Assembly (NCBI RefSeq): GCF_028807635.1
Contig: NZ_JARBAX010000002.1
Location: forward strand, 372,001 to 436,000
Direction: 5' to 3'
Source: Streptomyces spiramyceticus
GTDB lineage: Bacteria; Actinomycetota; Actinomycetes; Streptomycetales; Streptomycetaceae
Length of the DNA: 64,000 bases
A program made the translations under genes and the position numbers. The notes below the pieces were generated by a model. The model was not told the origin of the DNA. It saw only the letters and a program-made list of their open reading frames with translations, and searched no databases. Shown piece after piece: positions 25,739-34,183 of the stretch (its first letter is position 1; the number at the start of each line of letters is the position of its first letter).

Positions 25739-25936
25739 TCAGTCGTCGCGCACAGTCATCACGTAGAGGCGCCGTCCCACCACTGCGAGATGGGAGGCGG
25801 CGGGTATCCGTACACAAATCCGGCCACGCCACCGCTGATCAACCGCCTGGCCGACGACGCCGTTGTCGTCGGTGCGCTTGCGCTGTCCGAACGAGACATG
25901 GTTCCCCCCATGAATACGACCGCCGGGCGGCCGCAC
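25739..25936 (-). CDS. Hypothetical small basic protein (65 aa) leading the siderophore operon
   Basis: A GTG at 25936 opens a 65-codon frame ending in ASHLAVVGRRLYVMTVRDD. Over residues 12-31 about 18 of 20 codons end in G or C, the pattern of a real Streptomyces gene. The start lies 15 bp downstream of the iron box, so it could be read from a nearly leaderless transcript, and the stop is 53 bp before the decarboxylase. No family is recognised. An overlapping frame starting ATG TCT CGT after GGGGGGAACC (about 47 codons, ending ISQWWDGAST) competes, so only one of the two, or neither, may be real. Confidence 0.4.
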   Translation of the reverse strand: MRPPGGRIHGGNHVSFGQRKRTDDNGVVGQAVDQRWRGRICVRIPAASHLAVVGRRLYVMTVRDD

Positions 25937-25951
25937 TCGGCCAACCTATGC

Positions 25952-25970
25952 TTAGGTGAGGCTAACCTAA
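25952..25970. promoter_or_regulatory. Near-consensus iron box controlling the siderophore biosynthetic operon
   Basis: TTAGGTGAGGCTAACCTAA differs from the 19-bp actinobacterial iron-box consensus TTAGGTTAGGCTAACCTAA at one position. It sits just upstream of the leftward operon and should be bound by a DmdR1/IdeR-type repressor when iron is plentiful. The flanking gene-free DNA (25971-26195), on the side away from the operon, shows no credible ORF or other element. Confidence 0.92.
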
Positions 25971-26195
25971 TGGTTTGTTGGATTGTTTCCAAGAGTGGGG
26001 CCGCTCCTGGCTCGTTCACGCACCTTGTTCAACATCCTTTGAGACTTGCCTCGCTCAACTCGGCGCGTCGATCGGCCTCTTCTGGCCCTCACCATGGAGG
26101 ACCTCGATCACGCATTGCGAGAACACTTCGGCCTCTTGGCCGGTGGCGCGGTGGGTACTCCTACGGCTTGATGACGGGCCGGTGGGGATGCGAAA

Positions 26196-26222
26196 GGGGG
26201 CGGTCCGCGCAGGACCGCCCCC
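26196..26222 (-). terminator. Rho-independent-like hairpin after the PhoX-like gene
   Basis: GGGGGCGGTCC and GGACCGCCCCC form a perfect 11-bp stem around GCGCA. On the minus strand it is followed by TTTCG, a short T run. It begins 11 bp beyond the stop of the PhoX-like gene and separates it from the siderophore promoter region. Confidence 0.8.
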
Positions 26223-26232
26223 TCCGCTCAAC

Positions 26233-27639
26233 TCAGTGGTTCCACGGACCCGTTACGGCGAACGTGGTGCCCGGGGTGTAGCAGTTGACGTACATCGTCC
26301 CGCAGTCCGGCGAGAAGGTGACACCGGCGAACTCGCCCCACTCCGGCTTCTCGGGCGTACCGATGTTCTGCCGGTTGCGGGCCATCGCGTACACCTCGCC
26401 GCGCTTCGTCAGCCCGTACACATGCTGCGAGCCATTGCCGTCCTCGCACACCATCAGGCCGCCGCGCGGGGCGAGGCAGATGTTGTCGGGGGACTCGCCG
26501 GGCATCTCGATGTCCGTGTCGGGACCGAAGCCCACGACCATGGTCAGGCGGCGCCGCTCCGGCTCGTACTTCCACACCTGCCCGAAGTGGTCGCCCGCCG
26601 AGCCCTCCGCGCTGCGCGCGAAGCTGGACACGAAGTAGACCGCCTTGTCGCCCCAGTAGCAGCCCTCCAGCTTCTGGGCGTGCGTGATGCCCTTCTTGCC
26701 GAAGTCCTGGAGGCGGATGGGGGTCTGCTTCGCCAGTGGATCGGGTACGGGCACCCACTCGACACCGTCGAAGCTCGCGCCCGGCTCGTCGACCGCCGAC
26801 AGGTCGGGTACGCCGGGAACGCGCATCGCCTCCAGAGCGCCGCCCGCGCGGAGCGAACCCCTGCCGCCCATGGGACGCTCGGGCAGGAAGCGGTAGAAGA
26901 GGCCGAAGGGCTTGTCGAACGCGTCCTCGGTCTCGTACACAATGCCGCTCTGCGGGTCGACGGCGATCGCCTCGTGCTGGAAGCGGCCCATCGCGGTGAG
27001 CGGGACGGCGCCGGTGCGGCGCGGGTCGACGGGGTCGACCTCGAAGACGAAGCCGTGGTCCTTGGTGTAGCCGTTGGTGCCGGCCTTGTCCTCGTTCTCC
27101 TCGCAGGTGAGCCAGGTGCCCCAAGGGGTGGGCCCACCCGCGCAGTTGACGGCCGTACCGGCGATGGCGACGCGCTGGCCGAGGACGTTGTTGCGGCCGT
27201 CGAGAGCGATGGCCGTGCAGCCGCCCTTGGCGGCCGGGTCGTACGTCAGGCCCTCGACCGTGGGCACACCGGCCGCGGCGCTGTGACGGTTCTCGTGGTT
27301 ACGGACGAGATGGACGCGGCCGCGGTGGCCTCTGAAGGCGGCCATGCCGTCGTGGTTGCCCGGGACTTTGCCCTCGTCGCGCCCTTCCGCGCGGAGCGTG
27401 TCGCCCGCCCGGGAGAGGACCTTGTAGCGGAAGCCCTGGGGCAGGTCGAGCAGTCCGGCCGGGTCGGGCACGAGCGGCCCGTAACCGCTGCGGCCCAGGC
27501 CCTGTGCGGCGGCGGTGCCGGCGAAGATCTCCGAGAAGGACCCGGCGAAGGCGATACCGGCGCCCAGGGCGCCCGTACGGGCGAGGACTTCACGGCGTGA
27601 GGGGGGCGGTGCAGACGATGATGCTGACGATGCGGACAT
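26233..27639 (-). CDS. Tat-exported PhoX-like protein (DUF839 alkaline phosphatase family)
   Basis: The 468-residue product starts with a twin-arginine signal (SRREVLARTGALGAGIAFAG), ending near AAAQG. The mature part is a beta-propeller-like DUF839/PhoX domain with VPGNHDGMAAF, LVRNHENR, GGPTPWGTWLTCEENE, GRFQHEAIAVDP, SPDNICLAPRGGLMVCEDG and SPDCGTMYVN. The acidic and Cys/Glu positions match those that bind Fe/Ca in PhoX phosphatases. It is likely a secreted phosphoesterase active on organic phosphate. ATG at 27639 follows GGGAGT. A good hairpin ends the transcript. True PhoX activity versus a divergent propeller protein is open. Confidence 0.85.
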   Translation of the reverse strand: MSASSASSSAPPPSRREVLARTGALGAGIAFAGSFSEIFAGTAAAQGLGRSGYGPLVPDPAGLLDLPQGFRYKVLSRAGDTLRAEGRDEGKVPGNHDGMAAFRGHRGRVHLVRNHENRHSAAAGVPTVEGLTYDPAAKGGCTAIALDGRNNVLGQRVAIAGTAVNCAGGPTPWGTWLTCEENEDKAGTNGYTKDHGFVFEVDPVDPRRTGAVPLTAMGRFQHEAIAVDPQSGIVYETEDAFDKPFGLFYRFLPERPMGGRGSLRAGGALEAMRVPGVPDLSAVDEPGASFDGVEWVPVPDPLAKQTPIRLQDFGKKGITHAQKLEGCYWGDKAVYFVSSFARSAEGSAGDHFGQVWKYEPERRRLTMVVGFGPDTDIEMPGESPDNICLAPRGGLMVCEDGNGSQHVYGLTKRGEVYAMARNRQNIGTPEKPEWGEFAGVTFSPDCGTMYVNCYTPGTTFAVTGPWNH

Positions 27640-27739
27640 GAGGCAACTCCCTGCTGGCGGACAGGAACGTGACCCGCACGTGTGTACCACGCAAGTGATC
27701 TCACGTGAACCATGCGGGTCACAACACCTCAATGGGTCG

Positions 27740-28165
27740 TCAGACGAGTGACGCGCTCAGCGTGATCTTCGTACCCGTCAGTGCCTGGCTGACCGGGCAG
27801 TTCTCCTTGCCCACCTCGGCCGCCTTGGCAAAGGCCTCCTGGTCCATGCCCGGGACCTCGCCCTCCACGGTGAGGTGGATTCCGGTGATGCCCTCGCCCG
27901 GCTGGAACGTCACGTCGGCCCGGGTGTTGAGGCGGGTCGGCGGGGTGCCGGCCTTGGCCAGCACGTTGGAGAACGCCATGTTGTAGCAGCTGGACTGGGC
28001 GGCGGCGATCAGCTCCTCGGGGCTGGTCATGCCGTTCGGCTCCTCCGTACGGGCCGGCCAGGACACAGGGTGGGAGCCGATGCCGGACGAATCGAAGGTC
28101 ACGGTCCCCTTGCCCTTGAACAGGTCGCCTTCCCAGACGGTGTGTGCGTGACGCGTGGCTGCCAT
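27740..28165 (-). CDS. OsmC family peroxiredoxin-like protein
   Basis: The 141-residue protein has the OsmC fold with both redox cysteines, C60 in AAAQSSCYNMAFS and C123 in GKENCPVSQAL. It starts MAATRHAHTVWEGDLFKG, typical of the OsmC (YhfA/OsmC1) branch, and is distinct from the Ohr-branch protein at 33196-33606. These dimeric thiol peroxidases reduce organic hydroperoxides with the catalytic Cys pair. ATG at 28165 is preceded by AGAAGGGG. It stands alone between the PhoX-like gene and zapE. Confidence 0.92.
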   Translation of the reverse strand: MAATRHAHTVWEGDLFKGKGTVTFDSSGIGSHPVSWPARTEEPNGMTSPEELIAAAQSSCYNMAFSNVLAKAGTPPTRLNTRADVTFQPGEGITGIHLTVEGEVPGMDQEAFAKAAEVGKENCPVSQALTGTKITLSASLV

Positions 28166-28204
28166 GTCGAACCCCTTCTAGGCGGATGGTGATCTCCGCC
28201 CAAC

Positions 28205-29296
28205 TTAGTGGGCCACAAGGTCCTTCGCGTCGCGTGCCAGGGCGGTGAGCCGGGAGATCGCCCGGAAGTACTTCTTGCGGTACCCGCCGTTCAGCATTTC
28301 TTCGCTGAACAGCCGGTCGAATGGCAGCCCGGAGGCCAGCACCGGCACCTCCCGGTCGTACAGCCGGTCGGCGAGTACGACCAGGCGCAGCGCAGTCGAC
28401 TGGTCCGGCACCGGCCGCACATCGGTGAGGCAGGCGGCGCGCAGTTCGTCGGTGAGCGCCCCGTACCGGCTCGGGTGGACCTTGGCGAGGTGGTCGAGCA
28501 GGTGCGGGAAGTCGTCGAGGCTGGCTCCCTCGGTCGCGTACGCCGCCTTGGTGACCTCTGCGTCGGAGTACGGCGCGGGGGCTTCGGGCAGGCCGCGGTG
28601 GCGGTAGTCCTCACCGTCGATGCGCAGCGGCCGGAAGTGGGCGGACAGGCCCTGGATCTCGCGCAGGAAGTCGACGGCGGCGAAGCGGCCCTCGCCGAGC
28701 TTGCCCGGCAGGGTGTTGGAGGTCGCGGCGAGGGCGACGCCCGCCTCGACCAGCCTGCGCAGCAGCGACGACACCAGGACGGTGTCGCCCGGGTCGTCGA
28801 GCTCGAACTCGTCGATGCAGAGCAGACGGTGGTTGCTCAGCGTCTGCACGGTCTGCTGGAAGCCGAGCGCGCCGACCAGATTCGTCAGCTCGACGAAGGT
28901 GCCGAAGGCCTTGAGCTCCCGGGGCGCGGGCGTGGCGTGCCAGAGGGAGGCGAGCAGGTGGGTCTTGCCGACGCCGTACCCGCCGTCGAGGTAGACCCCG
29001 CGCGGCGCGGTGGGCGCGGCCGGCTTCTTCGCGAACCAGCGCCGCTTGCCGCCGGGGATCGCGGTGGCCCCGCCGAGGCCGGCCGCGAAGGCGCTGAGGA
29101 CCTCGACCGCCTCGCTCTGGCTGGGCTGGTTCGGGTCGGGTACGTACGTATCGAAGCGCACCGAGTCGAAGCGCGGCGGCGGCACCATCTCCGCGACCAG
29201 GCGGTCGGCGGGGACGTGCGGCTCGCGTGCGCACAGGGACTGGGGAACCGCTTCGGATATGGGCCCGGGGCCCTGAGCGGCGGTGGATGTCGACAC
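28205..29296 (-). CDS. zapE: ZapE/AFG1-like AAA ATPase
   Basis: The 363-residue P-loop ATPase has Walker A GGYGVGKTHLL, Walker B LLCIDEFEL and sensor/arginine region ATSNTLP, all diagnostic of the AFG1/ZapE family. The N-terminal FDTYVPDPNQPSQSEA segment and the C-terminal LFSEEMLNGGYRKKYFRAISRL agree in length and order. In Escherichia coli ZapE modulates FtsZ rings under stress; in eukaryotes AFG1 acts in mitochondrial quality control. A GTG start at 29296, after GTGGAGAGCT, is preferred to the longer frame because it leaves room for the divergent reductase gene. The actinobacterial role is unproven. Confidence 0.88.
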   Translation of the reverse strand: MSTSTAAQGPGPISEAVPQSLCAREPHVPADRLVAEMVPPPRFDSVRFDTYVPDPNQPSQSEAVEVLSAFAAGLGGATAIPGGKRRWFAKKPAAPTAPRGVYLDGGYGVGKTHLLASLWHATPAPRELKAFGTFVELTNLVGALGFQQTVQTLSNHRLLCIDEFELDDPGDTVLVSSLLRRLVEAGVALAATSNTLPGKLGEGRFAAVDFLREIQGLSAHFRPLRIDGEDYRHRGLPEAPAPYSDAEVTKAAYATEGASLDDFPHLLDHLAKVHPSRYGALTDELRAACLTDVRPVPDQSTALRLVVLADRLYDREVPVLASGLPFDRLFSEEMLNGGYRKKYFRAISRLTALARDAKDLVAH

Positions 29297-29333
29297 AGCT
29301 CTCCACTCTAAGCTCCGTGCCAGACTGCTCGGC

Positions 29334-30161
29334 ATGCGACGCCTGTTCCCTGTGACCGATGAAACAGTCTCCGCCGCCGATGGCGAGTGGAGCCTCGACG
29401 AGCTGGCCGACGCCTACGCGTATCCGACGGAGGGCGCCGGGGCCGAGTCCGAGTCCGGGGCCGAGTCCGAGTCCGGGACCGGCTCCGCGTCCAGGCCCGG
29501 TTCCTGGCTCCGGGCCAACATGGTCTCCTCGCTCGACGGCGCCGCTCAGCACGACGGACGCTCGCAGCCGATCTCGTCCGACACGGACATGCGGATCTTC
29601 GGGACGCTGCGGGGACTGGCCGATGTGGTGATCGTCGGCGCCGAGACGGTCCGCCTTGAGGGCTACCGCCCGGCCCGCGCGCGCGAGGCCTTCGCGGAGC
29701 GCAGGGCAGCGGCGGGACAGGGCCCCGCACCCGCCATCGCCGTGGTCAGCGCCAGCCTGAACCTGGACTTCTCCCTTCCGCTCTTTACGTCGCCGCTCGT
29801 CCCCACTCTGGTGCTGACCGGGGCCACGGCCCCCCTCGACCGGATCCGCGCGGCCAGGGAGGCCGGGGCCGAGGTGGTGATCGCCGGGGAGAGGGCGGCG
29901 GTGGAGCCGCCGCGTGCGGTGGAGGCGCTGGCGGAGCGGGGGCTCACCCGGTTGCTGACCGAGGGCGGGCCCCGGCTGCTGGCGCAGTTCATCGTGGCCG
30001 ATGTGCTGGACGAGCTGTGCCTCACAGTGTCGCCCATGCTCACTGCGGGGCGGGCCCAGCGGATCGCGGACGGGCCGGGACTGCCCGTTCCCGAGCGCTT
30101 CGCACTGGCGTCCGTACTGGAGGAGGCCGGGTTCCTTTTCACCCAGTACCGTCGGATCTGA
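29334..30161 (+). CDS. RibD C-terminal-like pyrimidine reductase (dihydrofolate-reductase fold)
   Basis: The 275-residue protein has the RibD_C fold: WLRANMVSSLDGAAQHDGRS near the N-terminus, ADVVIVGAETVRLEGY, and LTRLLTEGGPRLLAQFIVADVLDELCLTVSP near the C-terminus. These bind NADPH and a ribosyl-pyrimidine substrate in riboflavin or analogous pathways. There is no deaminase domain, so it is a stand-alone reductase as is common in actinobacteria. A Glu/Ser tandem repeat (GAESES twice, about residues 35-48) interrupts the N-terminal part and is absent from typical homologues. ATG at 29334 is divergent from zapE with only 37 bp between starts. Confidence 0.85.
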   Translation: MRRLFPVTDETVSAADGEWSLDELADAYAYPTEGAGAESESGAESESGTGSASRPGSWLRANMVSSLDGAAQHDGRSQPISSDTDMRIFGTLRGLADVVIVGAETVRLEGYRPARAREAFAERRAAAGQGPAPAIAVVSASLNLDFSLPLFTSPLVPTLVLTGATAPLDRIRAAREAGAEVVIAGERAAVEPPRAVEALAERGLTRLLTEGGPRLLAQFIVADVLDELCLTVSPMLTAGRAQRIADGPGLPVPERFALASVLEEAGFLFTQYRRI

Positions 30162-30308
30162 CAATCAGCGGAATTTACCGTTCCGGTTAGCTCCCGTTGG
30201 GCACACTTACTTCGCAGTCCCCGTGCGGGCACGGGGAAGGATGGTTTCCGCAGGGCCGGCGGCGAGACCGGGAAGCACCGGCCCACGAAGAAGAGAAGGG
30301 CGCCCGTC

Positions 30309-30779
30309 GTGTTCACGAGCGTATTGATGATCGAGAAGCCCCTGACCTCCGTCGACGTGGAATTCGTCACCACCCTGCACGGCGAGGAGAGCGTCTCTTT
30401 CATCGTGCTGATGCAGCCGCGCGGAGACCAGGCGGACGTCCTGCTGCGTGCCATCGACGACGTGGCGCTGGGCCGGGTCGACGAAGCCGTCCACGAGCCC
30501 GAGAAGCCCCGGGGCGAGGAGGCGAAGCCCCTCGCCGAACGCGGCCTGGAGGCGACCCTGGAGGCGCTGCGGGCGCGGGGTCACGAGGCCGTGGGCCAGG
30601 TCGTCGCCGAGCATCCGCTGGACCTTCTCAAGTCCGTCGTGGCCGAGACCAGCGCCGACGAGGTGATCGTGCTGACCGCACCCCATTACGTCGAGGAGTT
30701 CTTCCACCGCGACTGGGCCTCCCGAGCCCGCCACAAGGTCGGCGTACCGGTGCTCAAGCTCTTCTCCCACAACGAATAG
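30309..30779 (+). CDS. Conserved USP/HUP-like hypothetical protein
   Basis: The 156-residue protein starts at GTG 30309 after AGAAGGGC. It has alternating strands and helices reminiscent of a universal-stress/HUP Rossmann fold: VSFIVLMQPRGDQADVLLRA, then a charged helical insert, EVIVLTAPHYVEEFF and VGVPVLKLFSHNE. No full ATP-binding motif (G-x2-G-x9-GS) is present, so nucleotide binding is doubtful. Similar Streptomyces proteins are often labelled indole-3-glycerol phosphate synthase, but this one is far too short and lacks the TrpC barrel motifs. Function is unknown. It may share a transcript with murC 42 bp downstream. Confidence 0.75.
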   Translation: MFTSVLMIEKPLTSVDVEFVTTLHGEESVSFIVLMQPRGDQADVLLRAIDDVALGRVDEAVHEPEKPRGEEAKPLAERGLEATLEALRARGHEAVGQVVAEHPLDLLKSVVAETSADEVIVLTAPHYVEEFFHRDWASRARHKVGVPVLKLFSHNE

Positions 30780-30821
30780 GCTGGGGCACCGCTCACCCGT
30801 CACACCTTGGGAGAATCACGT

Positions 30822-32231
30822 ATGGCACCCGGCCTTCCCACCGCCATGGACCGACCGCACTTCATCGGCATCGGCGGAGCCGGAATGTCGGGCATCGCGA
30901 AGATCCTGGCCCAGCGCGGCGCACGGGTCGCGGGCAGCGACGCACGCGAGTCCGGCACCGCCGACGCGCTGCGCGCGCTGGGCGCCACGGTCCACATCGG
31001 CCACGCGGCCGAGCACCTGGCCACCGACGCGACCTGCGTCGTCGTGTCCAGCGCCATCCGCCCCGACAACCCGGAGCTGGTCCGCGCCGCCGAGCTGGAC
31101 ATCCCCGTCGTCCACCGCTCCGACGCGCTCGCCTCGCTGATGGAGGCCCTGCGCGCCATCGCCGTCGCCGGCACGCACGGCAAGACGACCACGACATCAA
31201 TGCTGGCCGTGGCCCTGACCGAGCTCGCCCTCGACCCGTCGTACGCGATCGGCGGCGACCTCGAAGGCCCGGGCACGAACGCCCGCCACGGCTCCGGCGA
31301 CATCTTCGTCGCCGAGGCGGACGAGAGCGACCGCAGCTTCCAGAAGTACGACCCCGAGGTCGCCATCGTCCTCAACGTCGAGCTGGACCACCACGCCAAC
31401 TACGCCTCGATGGACGAGATCTACGACTCGTTCGAGACGTTCGTCGGCAAGGTCGTCCCCGGCGGCACGCTGGTCATCTCGGCGGACCAGGCGGGCGCGG
31501 TGGAACTCACCTCCCGCCTCCGCGACCTCTCCACCCTGAAGATCGTCACGTACGGCGAGTCCCCGTCGGCCGACGTACGCGTCCACAAGGTCACCCCGCG
31601 CGGCCTCACCAGCGAGGTCACGGTCGTCCTCGACGGCCGCTACCTCACCTTCACGGTCTCGGTCCCCGGCAGCCACTACGCCCACAACGCGGTGGCCGCC
31701 CTGGCCGCAGGCACAGCCCTGGGCATCCCGGCGCACAATCTGGCCTCCGCCCTCGGCAAGTACACCGGCGTCAAGCGCCGCCTCCAGCTCAAGGGCGAGG
31801 CGAACGGCGTCCAGGTCATCGACTCGTACGCCCACCACCCGACCGAGATGACCGCAGACCTGGAAGCCATGCGCGGCGCGACAGCGGCTGCCGACGCCCC
31901 CTCCGGTCGCCTCCTGGTCGTCTTCCAGCCCCACCTCTTCTCCCGCACCCAGGAACTGGGCACCGAAATGGGCCAGGCGCTGTCCCTCGCGGACGCCTCG
32001 GTGGTCCTCGACATCTACCCGGCCCGCGAGGACCCGATCCCCGGCATCACGAGCACCCTCATCATCGACGCGGCCCGCACGGCAGGCGCCGACGTGACCG
32101 CCGTGTCCGACAAGACGACGGTCCCCGACGTGATCGCGGGAATGGCGAAGCCGGGCGATCTCGTTCTCACGATGGGCGCGGGTGACGTGACGGACCTCGG
32201 CCCGGCCATCCTGGCCCGCCTGTCGAACTGA
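30822..32231 (+). CDS. murC: UDP-N-acetylmuramate-L-alanine ligase
   Basis: The 469-residue enzyme carries the Mur ligase signature. The N-terminal UDP-binding segment is HFIGIGGAGMSGIAKIL, the P-loop is AGTHGKTTTTSMLA, the central region has EADESDRSF and LNVELDHHANY, and the C-terminal domain has DSYAHHPTEM and GRLLVVFQPHLFSRT. MurC adds the first peptide residue to UDP-MurNAc in the cytosol, an essential step in peptidoglycan synthesis. ATG at 30822 follows TTGGGAGAATCACGT and is preferred to the TTG at 30807. In this window it lies outside the usual dcw cluster, next to msrB. Confidence 0.97.
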   Translation: MAPGLPTAMDRPHFIGIGGAGMSGIAKILAQRGARVAGSDARESGTADALRALGATVHIGHAAEHLATDATCVVVSSAIRPDNPELVRAAELDIPVVHRSDALASLMEALRAIAVAGTHGKTTTTSMLAVALTELALDPSYAIGGDLEGPGTNARHGSGDIFVAEADESDRSFQKYDPEVAIVLNVELDHHANYASMDEIYDSFETFVGKVVPGGTLVISADQAGAVELTSRLRDLSTLKIVTYGESPSADVRVHKVTPRGLTSEVTVVLDGRYLTFTVSVPGSHYAHNAVAALAAGTALGIPAHNLASALGKYTGVKRRLQLKGEANGVQVIDSYAHHPTEMTADLEAMRGATAAADAPSGRLLVVFQPHLFSRTQELGTEMGQALSLADASVVLDIYPAREDPIPGITSTLIIDAARTAGADVTAVSDKTTVPDVIAGMAKPGDLVLTMGAGDVTDLGPAILARLSN

Positions 32232-32242
32232 GGGAGCGCACC

Positions 32243-32650
32243 ATGTCGTACGACGTCGAAAAGTCCGACGAGCAGTGGCGCGTGGAACTGACCCCCGCCG
32301 AGTACGCGGTCCTGCGCCAGGCCGGCACGGAGCCCGCCTTCGTAGGCGAGTACACGGACACCAAGACGACCGGCGTCTACTCCTGCCGGGCGTGCGGCGC
32401 GGAACTCTTCCGCTCGGACACGAAGTTCGAGTCCCACTGCGGCTGGCCGTCCTTCTACGACCCGAAGGACACGGACGCGGTCGAACTGATCGCGGACACC
32501 TCCCACGGCATGACCCGCACAGAGGTCCGCTGCGCGAAGTGCGGCTCGCACTTGGGCCACGTGTTCGAGGGCGAGGGATATCCGACCCCGACGGACCAGC
32601 GGTACTGCATCAACTCGATCTCGCTGCGGCTGACCCCGGACGAGGGCTGA
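32243..32650 (+). CDS. msrB: Peptide-methionine (R)-S-oxide reductase
   Basis: The 135-residue protein is a complete MsrB. The zinc site has C48/C51 (CRAC) and C97/C100 (CAKC); the catalytic cysteine is C122 in QRYCINSISL and C66 lies in SHCGWPSFYD. The conserved GHVFEGEG loop is present. It reduces the R-epimer of methionine sulfoxide in proteins. It begins 11 bp after murC with GAGGGAG-type spacing, so the two are probably co-transcribed. Its stop is followed directly by the remnant PIN gene. Confidence 0.96.
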   Translation: MSYDVEKSDEQWRVELTPAEYAVLRQAGTEPAFVGEYTDTKTTGVYSCRACGAELFRSDTKFESHCGWPSFYDPKDTDAVELIADTSHGMTRTEVRCAKCGSHLGHVFEGEGYPTPTDQRYCINSISLRLTPDEG

Positions 32651-33132
32651 CGCGGGAGGGGCCGCTGTTCTCTCCGGGAGAGTTGACGGAGCTCGCCGGC
32701 CGCAAGGCCAAGGCGGTTCGCCTGCATGAGGGGATGAAGGCGAGCCCGCACCGTGCGCTGGTGCTCGGACCGGTTCTCGCCCAGGTCTGGCGGCCTCGCC
32801 CGGCACTGGTGCACGCACTGGCCGGGGTGCTGAAGGACTGCACGGTGCCGCAGGCCCGGAGCTCGGCGCCCTCGATGCGCGAAACGAGCGCCGGCCGCCC
32901 CGAGTGCATCGCCTGCGCGATGGGTCCCGATGTTGTGGACTGGCGGCGCGTCGGCACGGCGCTCGGTGAGGCGAAACTACCGCCGAAGAAGAAGCCCGAC
33001 GCGGTGGACGCTTGGGTTGCGATGGCTGCCGTCAGGCACAGCAGCGCGGTTATTTTCACCAGTGATCCGGACGACTTGAAGTCGTACCTCTCGCTGTTGG
33101 AGCCACCGGATGTGCACGTCGTGGCGGTATGA
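32647..33132 (+). pseudogene. PIN-domain protein lacking its N-terminal strand (VapC-like remnant)
   Basis: After msrB an open frame with no convincing start codon reads PHRALVLGPVLAQVWRPRPA, then AKLPPKKKPDAVDAWVAMAA and SSAVIFTSDPDDLKSYLS. These match the middle and C-terminal parts of actinobacterial PIN ribonuclease-like domains, including acidic residues in DAVDA and SDPDD. The first strand with the essential Asp (usually in a VLDTG-like motif) is missing, because msrB occupies that DNA. No antitoxin gene is visible. It is most likely a 5'-truncated gene; a start at an unusual codon such as CTG at 32647 is less likely. Confidence 0.5.
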
Positions 33133-33138
33133 AAACTG

Positions 33139-33166
33139 AAGGGGTGCCCCGGCAGGGGCACCCCTT
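33139..33166. terminator. Hairpin terminator between PIN remnant and ohr
   Basis: AAGGGGTGCCCC and GGGGCACCCCTT form a perfect 12-bp stem with loop GGCA. It lies in the 63-bp gap between the convergent PIN remnant and ohr and can act in both directions (A and T runs at the stem ends). Confidence 0.85.
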
Positions 33167-33195
33167 CACGCGTTGTTGCACGCAGCGTCGGCGCG

Positions 33196-33606
<411 letters not shown>

Positions 33607-33645
33607 GGGGTCTCCCTCGGTTCGTCTGCCGGAGACATAAGAGTT

Positions 33646-33681
33646 GCACATCATTTAGTTGTGTACAACCTAATGATGTGC
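33646..33681. promoter_or_regulatory. OhrR operator: 36-bp interrupted palindrome
   Basis: The left arm GCACATCATTTAGTTGT and right arm ACAACCTAATGATGTGC are reverse complements except for one position, around a central GT. The AT-rich core resembles known OhrR operators. It is placed between the divergent ohr and ohrR starts (39 and 19 bp away), so one site can control both promoters. Confidence 0.85.
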
Positions 33682-33700
33682 GAGGGGTTATTCTGGATCC

Positions 33701-34183
33701 ATGACGCCCCCGCCGACCGCCGACCCGGTCCTCCCCGCGGTGTCCGATGCGGAGCTGCTCCGCCTCGATCACCAGGTCTGCTTCTCTCTGCACGCCGCCT
33801 CGCGCGCCTTCGGTGGCGTCTACCGTGACGCGCTCAAGGACCTCGGCCTCACGTATCCCCAGTACCTGGCCATGCTGGTTCTCTGGGAGCACGGCCCGCA
33901 GCCCGTCAAGGCGATCGGCGAGCAGCTGCGCCTCGACTCCGGCACGCTCTCCCCGCTGCTCAAGCGGCTGGAGACCGCAGGCCTGGTGCGACGTGAGCGA
34001 AGCGCCGCGGACGAACGCTCCGTAACTGTCCAGCTGACGGAGGCGGGCGCCGAGATGCGTGAGCGGGCGCTGCCGGTGCCGCGCAGGATTCTTGCCGCGA
34101 CCGGCCTTTCGATCGAGGAGATCCTCGGCCTTCAAGGGCTCCTGGGTCGCTTGACGGGCGCTCTCGACGAGGCTCAGTTGTAG
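33701..34183 (+). CDS. ohrR: MarR-family organic hydroperoxide sensor-repressor OhrR (one-Cys type)
   Basis: The 160-residue MarR protein has the OhrR N-terminal sensor helix LDHQVCFSLHAASRAF with the reactive Cys27, the winged-helix segment IGEQLRLDSGTLSPLLKRLE and the wing RRERSAADERSVTVQLTEAG. Cys27 is the only cysteine, placing it with one-Cys OhrR proteins that sense hydroperoxides through a mixed disulfide with a small thiol (in Streptomyces probably mycothiol). It represses ohr and itself. The last 10 bases overlap the end of the convergent dipeptidase gene. Confidence 0.95.
   Translation: MTPPPTADPVLPAVSDAELLRLDHQVCFSLHAASRAFGGVYRDALKDLGLTYPQYLAMLVLWEHGPQPVKAIGEQLRLDSGTLSPLLKRLETAGLVRRERSAADERSVTVQLTEAGAEMRERALPVPRRILAATGLSIEEILGLQGLLGRLTGALDEAQL

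Noticed and set aside
29440..29500. GAGTCCGAGTCCGGG repeats as a CRISPR-like array
   Set aside because: The units are short, direct and in frame in the reductase gene (Glu/Ser repeat), with no spacers.
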